Assembly (NCBI GenBank): GCA_017555465.1
Contig: JAFZGH010000016.1
Span: forward strand, 1-15,213
Reading direction: 5' to 3'
From: Akkermansia sp.
GTDB taxonomy: Bacteria; Verrucomicrobiota; Verrucomicrobiia; Verrucomicrobiales; Akkermansiaceae
DNA length: 15,213 bases
Shown: positions 1 through 6,582 of the stretch, one piece after another
Numbering within the stretch: position 1 is the stretch's first letter
How the letters are laid out: each line of letters begins with the position of its first letter
The notes under the pieces: generated by a model
Database searches by the model: none
Told to the model about the DNA's origin: nothing
The model's input: only the letters and a program-made list of their open reading frames with translations
Translations under genes and position numbers: made by a program

Positions 1-1593
1 AGGAGGGAATGGGTGGCTCCAGCCTTGCCAGGTAACGGGGGCGCGTTCTGCAGTGGAGCTCTGCGGCAGTTTCTCCACCAGTTCTCGGCGCATGCGGTTG
101 AGCACCGAGACGGGGAGCATCATCGCATCTTCCAGGGTGTAAGTACATTTGCCCAGCGAGAAGCCGGTGCCGCCGAGACGTGAGAACTGCGCCTCGATGG
201 TTTCCGGGGTGAGGGGGCGCTTTTCAGCCGGTTCGAGCGGCTGACCGCTGCCCACGGTGATGCCGCGGCAGGTGGCGGTGAGCTGGCTGCCGAGGCGGCC
301 TTCAAAATGGATATCAAGCGACTGGCCGGGGGTGCTGGCGGCATGGCGTTCAAAGTTGCACCAGGTGCTGTGCAGGTATTTGTCCAGCGCGGGGTCGGCG
401 GTTTTCCAGAGCAGGTCGCCGGGGCGCACAAAGCGCCAGTCGATGCGGCTGGCCTTGCCATGGAAGAAAAGGCGGTTGCCCTGGGTGCGCCAGATGCGGC
501 CGCCCTGTTCCTCGTTGCGGTCCTGGCCGGCATCTATCACAAAACCATCACCCGGGGCTATGGTGATGAGCGGGGCAGCGTCCAGTTCCACCCAGCCTTC
601 ACCGCAGCGGACGATGCGTCCTGCAAGGGCTCCGCGCTTCTTGCCGAAGCGGCCATGGGTGAGCAGCGGGTGGTCTGTGCCATCGAGCCAGCCGGTGGAA
701 AAACCGCGGGAGAATGCCATCTGCATGGCATAGAGGTCGCGCGCGCGCTTTTCCGTCTGCAGCGGTTTGCCTGCCAGCGCGGCATCCACGGCCCGGCGGT
801 AGGCTCGGGTGGTGGCGGCTACGTATTCCGGGCTCTTGAGACGGCCTTCAATCTTGAAACTGTGTACCCCGGCAGCAATCATCTGCGGCACGCGGTCGAG
901 CGCGCATAAATCCTGCGGGGAGAAAATGTAGCGGCGCTCGCCCAGGTCTCGCAGGCGGCCATCCACCTCCAGCTTGTAGGGCATGCGGCAGGCCTGGGCG
1001 CATTCGCCGCGGTTGGCGCTGCGCTGGCCCAGGGTCTCGCTGGTGAGGCACTGGCCGGAGTAGGCCACGCAGAGTGCTCCGTGGCAGAATACCTCGATGG
1101 GCTTGGTGGTGGCTTTGGCGCAGGCTTCAATCTCGCGCAGCGACAGCTCGCGCGAGAGCACAATCTGCTGCGGGTCGAACAATTCATCCACCAGCCGCAC
1201 GGCTTCCGGGCTGCTCACAGTCATCTGGGTGGAGATGTGCAGCTCAATGCTCCAGCGATCGGCCTTGCGGTGCTGCGAGATGAGGGCGGCAAGGCCCATG
1301 TCCTGCACAATGACGCCATCCACCCCGGCGGTGTTCAGAGCATCGAGGTAGCTCACCGCCTGCTCGAACTCTGCCGGGAATATCAGCACATTCATGGTGA
1401 CATAGCCGCGCACTCCATGGCTGTGCAGGAAGGGAATGAGCGCCCCTAGGTCATCCAGCGTAAAATTATCCGCGCGCATGCGCGCGTTGAACTGGTCTAG
1501 ACCGAAGTAGATGGCGTCGGCTCCATTAGCAACGGCGGCGCGCACGCAATCCCAGTTGCCAGCAGGCGCCAGTACTTCGGGTTTGATACTCAT
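1..1593 (-). CDS. Peptidase U32 family protein (RlhA/TrhP-like), 3' end outside window
   Basis: The minus-strand frame is open from ATG at 1593 to the window edge: 531 codons with no stop, so the C-terminus is missing. It opens with MSIKPEVLAPAGNWDCVRAA, the usual U32 beginning (LAPAG followed by an AV.NGADA.Y.G segment). The family signature lies at about residues 167-185 (EVFCHGALC, then SGQC), followed by an NRGECAQACR segment. Cys175, Cys182, Cys198 and Cys202 match the cysteine cluster of this family, and FKIEGR follows at about 246-251. Although named peptidases, the characterised bacterial members RlhA and TrhP hydroxylate cytidine in 23S rRNA or uridine in tRNA, so RNA modification is the better guess; the substrate cannot be read here. 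Residues beyond about 300 form the longer C-terminal region seen in large U32 proteins. It is the last visible gene of a minus-strand run, 24 bp after the IF-1-like gene. The start has only a weak GGAT as ribosome site, but the LAPAG motif fixes it. Confidence 0.9.
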   Translation of the reverse strand, partial: MSIKPEVLAPAGNWDCVRAAVANGADAIYFGLDQFNARMRADNFTLDDLGALIPFLHSHGVRGYVTMNVLIFPAEFEQAVSYLDALNTAGVDGVIVQDMGLAALISQHRKADRWSIELHISTQMTVSSPEAVRLVDELFDPQQIVLSRELSLREIEACAKATTKPIEVFCHGALCVAYSGQCLTSETLGQRSANRGECAQACRMPYKLEVDGRLRDLGERRYIFSPQDLCALDRVPQMIAAGVHSFKIEGRLKSPEYVAATTRAYRRAVDAALAGKPLQTEKRARDLYAMQMAFSRGFSTGWLDGTDHPLLTHGRFGKKRGALAGRIVRCGEGWVELDAAPLITIAPGDGFVIDAGQDRNEEQGGRIWRTQGNRLFFHGKASRIDWRFVRPGDLLWKTADPALDKYLHSTWCNFERHAASTPGQSLDIHFEGRLGSQLTATCRGITVGSGQPLEPAEKRPLTPETIEAQFSRLGGTGFSLGKCTYTLEDAMMLPVSVLNRMRRELVEKLPQSSTAERAPVTWQGWSHPFPP

Positions 1594-1617
1594 AATCCAG
1601 GTGTAATGCTACCGTGT

Positions 1618-1839
1618 TCAGGCCATGCTGCGGATGCGGGCTCGCTCGAAGTCTGCGGGGCAGATGGTCACGTTCACCTTATCCCCGGGCTTGATGATAT
1701 CGAGCAGGTGCGCTTCCTTGAGCTGCACGAAAGCGACTGTGGCCTTGCCGTTGGGCAGGGTGGCATGGAAAGCGGTGGGGGCAAAGCGCTCCCGGATGGT
1801 ACAGATGCAGTCGATGTATTGTGAGGGATACTGGGTCAT
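1618..1839 (-). CDS. Small OB-fold protein resembling translation initiation factor IF-1 (divergent paralogue)
   Basis: This is a 73-residue protein; E. coli IF-1 has 72. The alignment to IF-1 by eye is collinear. An F-x-A-x-LPNGK segment (residues 24-32) matches F-R-V-E-L-ENGH, PGDKVNVTICPADFERARI (51-69) matches TGDKVTVELTPYDLSKGRI, and the spacing agrees. The strands of an S1-like OB fold are therefore present. The basic stretch of IF-1 (around GKMRKNYIR) is replaced by LKEAHLLDI, so contacts with the ribosomal A site may differ. I infer an accessory paralogue rather than the main infA, but the window cannot show whether another infA exists. It lies 11 bp after the AsmA-like gene and 24 bp before the U32 gene, so it is almost certainly co-transcribed and perhaps translationally coupled. 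No Shine-Dalgarno sequence is visible. A nucleic-acid-binding role is likely from the fold. Confidence 0.72.
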   Translation of the reverse strand: MTQYPSQYIDCICTIRERFAPTAFHATLPNGKATVAFVQLKEAHLLDIIKPGDKVNVTICPADFERARIRSMA

Positions 1840-1850
1840 GGTGTGCGGTA

Positions 1851-3428
1851 TCAGAAAAGGGATTGGAGGAGGGAGCCGGCGGCTTCTGCTGCTGATTTGA
1901 TGGACGGAGCAGGTGTGGCTTCCTGTTCGCCGGGCTCGTTTTTTTTCTCCGGAGTATGGCGGAGCAGGGCATCGAGCATGATGGAGGCCGGCCCCTTGGT
2001 GATGAGGTCGCCCATCTGCTTGCCGATGAGGGTGGTGAGGCGCACGCTGAGATCCTCCTGCGGGGCATCGAGCGTGCCGCTGAGGTTCATGTTCACCCAG
2101 ATGTAGCCTTCCTCGCTGCCGCTGGCGGTGAATAATTTGTTTGCGAGCAACTCGCGCGGGAGGGGCAGTGATTCCACCATCTGCTCGGGCAGTCCGATAG
2201 TGAGTGTGCCGCCCAGGCGTTTATCTTTGCCGATGATGACATGTCCCCGTATCAGCAGGATGCCGCCCCTGGCGCTGATGTTGATTTTATCGAACAGCCA
2301 CGCTTCTCCTGCCTTGCCGTCCTGGTACGGATAGAGGATTTCGCAGTCGCTTTTTTCCAGTTCTATGCTGCGGTAGGGATAGGTATTGCCAAGGGGAAGC
2401 TGTGAAAGAATGGGCAGGCCTTCCAGTACGCCATTCTGGAGTGAAAGATTGCCGGACGCTGTGCCGACACCGTCCGTATCGCCGGTGAGTACCAGGCGTC
2501 CGTATAATTCGCCGTGCAGCTTTTTTTTCCAGTCTTCGCTGAGCAGCCGGTGCAGGTTTCCCTTATTAATCTGGATGTCTGCTGTCCAGCGGTTCTGCCG
2601 GGTGTCATAGTGAGCCTTGGTGCGCATTTCGCCAGGAGTGAGCATGATGCGGCACTCTGTCAGGTCAAGGCTGTTGTCATTGCTGATGAGGGTGGCCGAT
2701 TTGATGCTGCAGTCGTGCAGATAGGCAAGAGGGGTGTGCAGACGCGCGTTTTCAGCATTGAGTTGCCAGGCTCCCCGGGCAATTTTGGTAGCCGGAGTAG
2801 CTGTGATATCGGCACCGAGTAATTGATAAGTCTGCCCGTGGTGCGCGAGATGTATATCAGTATCCCGGCACTCGAAATAATCCAGCTGCAGGTCGTCAGA
2901 ACCAAGCGTGAATGGTGAGGCTTTCGCTTGGGTGGAATTTGCCTTCTCTTTTGCTTTGGAACGCTTGCCTTTCTTTTTGGCGCCTGCTTTATTGGCGGAA
3001 TGGCTGGCGTGAGAGCCAGTGTTGATGATGAAGGAGGCATCCTCCATAGTGAGTTTGCGAATGTGGATTCGCCGTGTGAGCAGGGCCGCGCGGTTGAGCT
3101 CGGCTTTGGTGCCGGTGGCTTGCGCCATTTCCACTTTGTCGAGATGGGCCAGGTTGATGCCATCGATAGAGATGCGGCTGCCGTTGATGCGCAGATTGCT
3201 GAGCAGCTCCACATGGCCGGCTTTCAGGCTGCTGCGGGCGGTGTCGCTCACTCTCTGCCGGAAATTGTCACCTTGCAGGTACGCCAGCAGTTGGTAATAG
3301 CCGGCCACCAGCAGAATAGTCAGAACAGCAATGCAGGCGGCAGCAATGAGGCATATGCGGCGCATGAGTGTGCCGCTGGTATTTCTGCTGTGCGGAGAAA
3401 AAAGCTTTGCTTTGTTGCGCCGTCCCAT
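1851..3428 (-). CDS. AsmA-like membrane-anchored periplasmic protein
   Basis: 525 residues. A basic N-terminus is followed by one hydrophobic helix at about residues 24-46. Next come a soluble start with the FRQRVSDTARSSLKA and G-S-x-I-x-I-D-G-I-N-L pattern typical of AsmA/TamB-like proteins, then alternating short beta segments to the end. An inner-membrane anchor with a long periplasmic part is expected; relatives act in outer-membrane lipid or protein homeostasis, but no specific role can be read here. Residues about 147-169 form an unusual Lys-rich, low-complexity insert. The ATG at 3428 has GAGGGG about six bases upstream, one of the few good ribosome sites in the window, which favours it over Met22. 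The C-terminal 50 residues are rich in Glu, Pro and Ala and probably disordered. It is first in a run with the IF-1-like and U32 genes. Its promoter would be the minus-strand half of the inverted repeat at 3492-3541. Confidence 0.7.
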   Translation of the reverse strand: MGRRNKAKLFSPHSRNTSGTLMRRICLIAAACIAVLTILLVAGYYQLLAYLQGDNFRQRVSDTARSSLKAGHVELLSNLRINGSRISIDGINLAHLDKVEMAQATGTKAELNRAALLTRRIHIRKLTMEDASFIINTGSHASHSANKAGAKKKGKRSKAKEKANSTQAKASPFTLGSDDLQLDYFECRDTDIHLAHHGQTYQLLGADITATPATKIARGAWQLNAENARLHTPLAYLHDCSIKSATLISNDNSLDLTECRIMLTPGEMRTKAHYDTRQNRWTADIQINKGNLHRLLSEDWKKKLHGELYGRLVLTGDTDGVGTASGNLSLQNGVLEGLPILSQLPLGNTYPYRSIELEKSDCEILYPYQDGKAGEAWLFDKINISARGGILLIRGHVIIGKDKRLGGTLTIGLPEQMVESLPLPRELLANKLFTASGSEEGYIWVNMNLSGTLDAPQEDLSVRLTTLIGKQMGDLITKGPASIMLDALLRHTPEKKNEPGEQEATPAPSIKSAAEAAGSLLQSLF

Positions 3429-3474
3429 AAGTTGCCCCTCTTATATCAGGGTGTTCTTCGATTTTCAAGCGTTT

Positions 3475-3503
3475 AATGTAACAAAGCGCTTCGAAATAGT
3501 CAA
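3475..3503 (-). promoter_or_regulatory. Predicted sigma70-type promoter of the AsmA-like gene
   Basis: On the minus strand, TTGACT (3503-3498) is followed after exactly 17 bp by TACATT (3480-3475). This gives about 40 bases of leader before the ATG at 3428, with GAGGGG inside it. The -35 box lies in the left arm of the inverted repeat at 3492-3541. Prediction by eye only. Confidence 0.45.
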
Positions 3504-3541
3504 AAAGTGGAAAGGTGGCGAAATTTGTATTGACTATTTCG
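3492..3541. repeat. Perfect 12-bp inverted repeat between divergent genes (candidate operator)
   Basis: The arm CGAAATAGTCAA at 3492-3503 is matched by TTGACTATTTCG at 3530-3541, with a 26-bp centre. Each arm contains a TTGACT -35 box pointing outward, one for the minus-strand AsmA-like gene and one for the plus-strand lipoprotein. The centre-to-centre distance is 38 bp, between three and four helical turns. It may be a two-site operator, or simply two matching -35 regions. Confidence 0.6.
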
Positions 3542-3558
3542 GGTGAATTTGCTTGAAT
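3530..3558 (+). promoter_or_regulatory. Predicted sigma70-type promoter of the small lipoprotein
   Basis: TTGACT (3530-3535), 17 bp, then TTGAAT (3553-3558). The leader to the ATG at 3592 would be roughly 27 bases with no Shine-Dalgarno sequence. The -35 box is within the right arm of the inverted repeat. The -10 matches the consensus at four of six positions. Confidence 0.45.
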
Positions 3559-3591
3559 ACATGTCGGAATTATCTAACCATATTCTGATTT

Positions 3592-3795
3592 ATGAAATTC
3601 ACCGCTCTCATCCTTTCCGTTGTTTCCGCAGTGGCTCTCAGCTCCTGCTGCTGCCAGAAGCAGGCTATGCCCAAGCTTCGTAACATGCCCACCGACCTTG
3701 TTCCCGAGGATCAGATTGGCTCCACTGTCACCCCCGCTGCTACTGAGGCTCAGCCCAGCGCTCCTGTGAAGGTGCTTGATGGTGCTGGCAAGTAA
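3592..3795 (+). CDS. Small hypothetical lipoprotein
   Basis: 67 residues. A short basic start (MKF) leads into a hydrophobic segment and the lipobox-like ALSSC ending at Cys19, which is followed directly by Cys20 and Cys21. The mature part would be only about 49 residues, rich in Pro, Ala and Thr, with no recognisable domain and probably little fixed structure. Export and lipid attachment are predicted from the signal alone, and function is unknown. The triple Cys after the lipobox is unusual; the two extra cysteines could form disulphides or bind metal. It is a single-gene unit, with a predicted promoter at 3530-3558 upstream and an intrinsic terminator at 3826-3857 downstream. That isolation supports it being a real small gene. 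No family is recognised. Confidence 0.65.
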   Translation: MKFTALILSVVSAVALSSCCCQKQAMPKLRNMPTDLVPEDQIGSTVTPAATEAQPSAPVKVLDGAGK

Positions 3796-3825
3796 GCCAG
3801 GTAACTGCTGAATAAAAGTTTCAAA

Positions 3826-3857
3826 CCCGCCGGAGTATATCTCTGGCGGGCTTTTTT
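3826..3857 (+). terminator. Intrinsic terminator after the small lipoprotein
   Basis: CCCGCCGGAG (3826-3835) pairs with CTCTGGCGGG (3841-3850) across a five-base loop: 10 bp including one G-U pair. A run of six T follows at 3852-3857. This is a clear rho-independent terminator. Confidence 0.85.
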
Positions 3858-3863
3858 GTATTC

Positions 3864-3892
3864 TTGCAACGAGCCGGGATTTGTGGTAATGT
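3864..3892 (+). promoter_or_regulatory. Weak candidate promoter for the alkaline phosphatase
   Basis: TTGCAA (3864-3869), 17 bp, then TAATGT (3887-3892). It lies between the terminator and the phosphatase start, where a promoter is needed. The expected transcription start would fall at or next to the ATG at 3899, which would make the message nearly leaderless. The -10 match is poor. Confidence 0.28.
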
Positions 3893-3898
3893 GAGGGC

Positions 3899-4996
3899 AT
3901 GAAAACACTCGGATTGTTTGTCCTGTCGGGGTGCCTGGCGCTGGTGTCATGTTCTACTCAGCGCTATGTAGGTAGTCATGGTGAGAAGCCTGCCGTGCCA
4001 GCTGTTGTGTCGGCGCCCGCCCTGCCTGCGCGGAATGCTACCCCGCCGGCCCGGAATGTCATCCTGATGATAGGCGATGGCATGGGCTCTGAACATGTGT
4101 GGGCCGCCTGGCTGGCCAATCAGGGCTCTTTGAATATCACCACGCTGCCGGTGAACGGCTTTTCTGTGACCACCTCCGCCTCGCATCTGGTGACTGATTC
4201 CGCAGCCGGTGGCACGGCTATTGCCTGCGGCTGCAAAACGAAGAACGGGCAGCTGGGGATAACCGCAGACGGCAAACCGATGGATTCGCTGGCGGTGAAA
4301 ATGCGCGAGGCCGGGAAGTCTGCCGGCCTGGTGGTGACCAAGTCGATTACGGATGCCACGCCGGCGGCATTCTATGCGCATGTGAAGAGCCGCAAGGAGA
4401 CGGCGGCCATAGCAGATGCGCTGGTGAAATCAGATTTTGAAGTGATTGTGGGTGGCGGTTCGGCTGATTTCAGCGCAGAGCAGCTCGCTACCCTGGAAAA
4501 GAAATGCCAGTTGTTCGAACTGGCTGCGCCGGGGAACTGCGTGGCGGCAGCAAAACGCCCGGGCTGGCTTGCAAGCCGCGTGCAGAAGGCGCTGGATGTG
4601 CTCAGCAAGGATAAGGATGGCTTTTTCCTGATGGTGGAGGGCTCCAAGATTGATGTGGAGGCGCACCTGAATCTGCTGACCGGCACGGTGGAGGAAACGC
4701 TGGACTTTGACCAGGCTGTGGGCGTGGTGCTCCGCTGGATGCAGAAACACCAGGATACCTTGCTCGTGGTGACGGCAGACCACCAGACCGGCGGTCTCTC
4801 CATACTGGGGGGTGATAAGGAAAAGGGCGAGGTGAAGGGGCATTTCAGCACGCATCACCACAGCGGGGTGGCAGTGCCGGTTTATGCGGCGGGTGCAGGG
4901 GCATCTGCCTTTGCGGGTGTGCAGGAAAATACGGCTTTCTTTACTAAAATTCAGAATGCCGCCGGGCTTGATTCTCGCGCACGTACGGCGAAATAA
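3899..4996 (+). CDS. Alkaline phosphatase family lipoprotein (PhoA-like, compact)
   Basis: 365 residues. A lipobox LVSC ends at Cys18, so it should be a lipid-anchored periplasmic or surface enzyme that releases phosphate from phosphomonoesters. All key PhoA-type sites are visible. Asp60 in MIGDGMG binds metal, and Ser101 in TDSAAG is the nucleophile. Asp152 and Arg165 in DATPAAFYAHVKSR match E. coli Asp153 and Arg166. Glu247, Asp252 and His256 in VEGSKIDVEAH, Asp294 and His295 in TADHQTGG, and His321 before a VPVYAAG segment complete the metal set. It is shorter than typical members (about 450 residues). The loss is mainly between the GGG at 185-187 and Glu247, where the usual crown-domain insertion is nearly absent. 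The two Cys at 110 and 112 are close to the nucleophile. GAGG lies only a few bases before the ATG. No terminator is seen after it, and 97 bp separate it from exbB. Confidence 0.92.
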   Translation: MKTLGLFVLSGCLALVSCSTQRYVGSHGEKPAVPAVVSAPALPARNATPPARNVILMIGDGMGSEHVWAAWLANQGSLNITTLPVNGFSVTTSASHLVTDSAAGGTAIACGCKTKNGQLGITADGKPMDSLAVKMREAGKSAGLVVTKSITDATPAAFYAHVKSRKETAAIADALVKSDFEVIVGGGSADFSAEQLATLEKKCQLFELAAPGNCVAAAKRPGWLASRVQKALDVLSKDKDGFFLMVEGSKIDVEAHLNLLTGTVEETLDFDQAVGVVLRWMQKHQDTLLVVTADHQTGGLSILGGDKEKGEVKGHFSTHHHSGVAVPVYAAGAGASAFAGVQENTAFFTKIQNAAGLDSRARTAK

Positions 4997-5037
4997 CAGA
5001 ATTTTATCGGAAAAAATCCTGAATTTGAACTTCTTTC

Positions 5038-5065
5038 TTGCTAAGTTGGGAGAATGTGATTAAAT
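5038..5065 (+). promoter_or_regulatory. Weak candidate promoter of the exbB-exbD operon
   Basis: TTGCTA (5038-5043), 16 bp, then TTAAAT (5060-5065). The leader to the ATG at 5094 would be about 20-22 bases with no Shine-Dalgarno sequence. The whole gap 4997-5093 is AT-rich. No terminator for the phosphatase gene is visible, so read-through from upstream is also possible. Confidence 0.3.
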
Positions 5066-5093
5066 AGAGAAGTCAATTCTGCATTACCAAACT

Positions 5094-5954
5094 ATGAAAT
5101 CCATGATTACTCGTTTTAGTGTTCGTGCGCTGTCCCTGCTGACTGCCGCTATGATTACCCTCCCCGGTATGGTGCTGGCCCAGGAAGAGGCTGAAGCTGC
5201 TGCCAAGCAGACCAACATGCTCCAGAAGTGGGTTATTGACGGTGGTTGGACCATGATTCCGCTCGTGATTCTGTTCTTCATCACCATCATGCTTGTGGTA
5301 TTCGTGGCCATGCAGCTCAACAAGAAGCACTTTGCCCCCGCCGTGCTGCGCGACGAACTCGTTGCTCTCATGGGTGAGTGCCGCGTGCAGTCCGCCATCA
5401 AGCTTGCTACCGAAAGCCCCACTTACCTGGGCCGCCTGGTTGCCTACGCTCTGCCGAATGTGGACGCTAACCGCCCCGAAGACCTGGGCAAGGATTCTGT
5501 GTCCGATGCTGTGGCTGACTTCACCGCCAACGAGCGCCCCTCTCTGATGCGCTATGTGGACCTCCTGGCTCTGTGCGGTTCCACCGCTCCGACCATCGGT
5601 CTGTTCGGTACCATTCAGGGTATGGTGGAAGCCTTCGCCGTGCTGGCTGAAACCGGCCAGGCTGACCCGACCACGCTTGCAGGCTCCATCTCCGTGGCAC
5701 TTCTTACCACCTTCTGGGGTCTGATTATCTCCCTTATCGCTCTCCCGGTGTTCTACTTCCAGAACAAGCTGGCCAAGGCCCGCGAAGCAGAATGCATCAA
5801 TGCCATTGAAGACATGATGAATGCTGCTATCAACACCCTGAACGGTGAGGCTATGCTTGCCCGTATCCCCGAAGGCTTCGGTGGCGATGATGAAGAAGAA
5901 GCCGACGAAGAGGAATACGAGGAAGAAGAAGGCGAAGAAGAGGAGGAAGCTTAA
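5094..5954 (+). CDS. exbB: MotA/TolQ/ExbB-type proton channel protein with acidic tail
   Basis: 286 residues. Residues 1-29 form a cleavable-looking signal peptide ending MVLA before QEEAEA, a feature of the long ExbB variants. Three membrane helices follow at about 54-75, 157-182 and 200-222. The family signature spans 162-181 (GSTAPTIGLFGTIQGMVEAF). Thr173 and Thr205/Thr206 sit where ExbB and TolQ have the polar residues that line the channel. Members form a pentamer around an ExbD dimer and convert proton flow into movement of a periplasmic partner. The C-terminus after about residue 264 is extraordinary: 18 of the last 22 residues are Asp or Glu, and it should lie in the cytoplasm. It is first of a five-gene run with two exbD genes, a TPR gene and a secreted-protein gene. 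An RNA hairpin separates it from exbD. The gene symbol is by family; whether it serves a Ton, Tol or other system is unknown. Confidence 0.93.
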   Translation: MKSMITRFSVRALSLLTAAMITLPGMVLAQEEAEAAAKQTNMLQKWVIDGGWTMIPLVILFFITIMLVVFVAMQLNKKHFAPAVLRDELVALMGECRVQSAIKLATESPTYLGRLVAYALPNVDANRPEDLGKDSVSDAVADFTANERPSLMRYVDLLALCGSTAPTIGLFGTIQGMVEAFAVLAETGQADPTTLAGSISVALLTTFWGLIISLIALPVFYFQNKLAKAREAECINAIEDMMNAAINTLNGEAMLARIPEGFGGDDEEEADEEEYEEEEGEEEEEA

Positions 5955-5963
5955 TTCCCTCCT

Positions 5964-6013
5964 GTTACCCGGGCCGGTCTTGATGCCAGCGAGTAGCTCA
6001 AGACCGGCGTAAC
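5964..6013 (+). other. Long RNA hairpin between exbB and the first exbD
   Basis: GCCGGTCTTGA (5973-5983) pairs perfectly with TCAAGACCGGC (5998-6008) over a 14-base loop. GTTAC (5964-5968) pairs with GTAAC (6009-6013) below a four-base bulge. No T run follows, so it is not a standard terminator. It could protect the exbB part of the message from decay, be a processing site, or act as a partial stop that lowers exbD relative to exbB. Confidence 0.7.
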
Positions 6014-6035
6014 GAAGAATCCCCTGTCAAATAAT

Positions 6036-6554
6036 ATGGCAAAGAAAAACGCACGAGCCGAAGATGAGACAAAGGCTGAGCTGAACATGTCATCCATGAT
6101 GGATGCGTGCTTCCTGCTGATTATTTTCTTCGTGGTGAATGCCTCCCAGATTACGGTGGCCAAGGATCCCTGCGTCAAGATGCCCAATGCCGTGACTTGC
6201 TCCGAGATGAAGGAAGCCAAGGGCTGCGTGGTGGTCAACGTGTTCCCCGATGTGGAGAAGATGGATGAACGCACCGCCAAGAAGTTCGGCGAAACATACC
6301 AGCCCGGTATCGTCTGGAGCGTGTCTGATGGTGCCAAGACCATTGGTTACCAGGCTCAGCAGACTCAGGACCTGACTGACTACATCACTAAGGAGATAGA
6401 GATGTGGAAGGCCAAGAACATTGATCCGGCCATGATTCGTCTGTATGTGCGCGGTGACCAGAATGCTCCGTGGGAGCGCTCTGCCACGGTCATCCGCTGT
6501 GCAGCAGCTGCTGGTCTGTCCAATGTGGTATTCGGTACTCTGCCCGCCAGATAA
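6036..6554 (+). CDS. exbD: ExbD/TolR-type biopolymer transport protein, first copy
   Basis: 172 residues: a short charged cytoplasmic start, one helix at about residues 22-40, then a periplasmic domain. Asp23 in MSSMMDACFLL is the conserved membrane Asp that carries protons in ExbD and TolR. The C-terminal half ends in the usual fold with an LYVRGDQNAPWERSATVIRC segment and AAAAGLSNVVFGT. The periplasmic part carries Cys46, Cys55 and Cys64, evenly spaced and absent from the second copy. The linker to the C-terminal fold is longer than in the short E. coli ExbD (141 residues). It lies 81 bp after exbB and 28 bp before the second exbD. No Shine-Dalgarno sequence precedes the ATG, but the motif position fixes the start. 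Confidence 0.9.
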   Translation: MAKKNARAEDETKAELNMSSMMDACFLLIIFFVVNASQITVAKDPCVKMPNAVTCSEMKEAKGCVVVNVFPDVEKMDERTAKKFGETYQPGIVWSVSDGAKTIGYQAQQTQDLTDYITKEIEMWKAKNIDPAMIRLYVRGDQNAPWERSATVIRCAAAAGLSNVVFGTLPAR

Positions 6555-6582
6555 TCATTAACGCAAGAAAGATTACTTACTT

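Noticed and set aside
257..1449. Several plus-strand frames of 70-200 codons across the first 1.5 kb
   Set aside because: They are shadows of the U32 gene, whose minus-strand frame is open over the whole stretch and carries clear family motifs.
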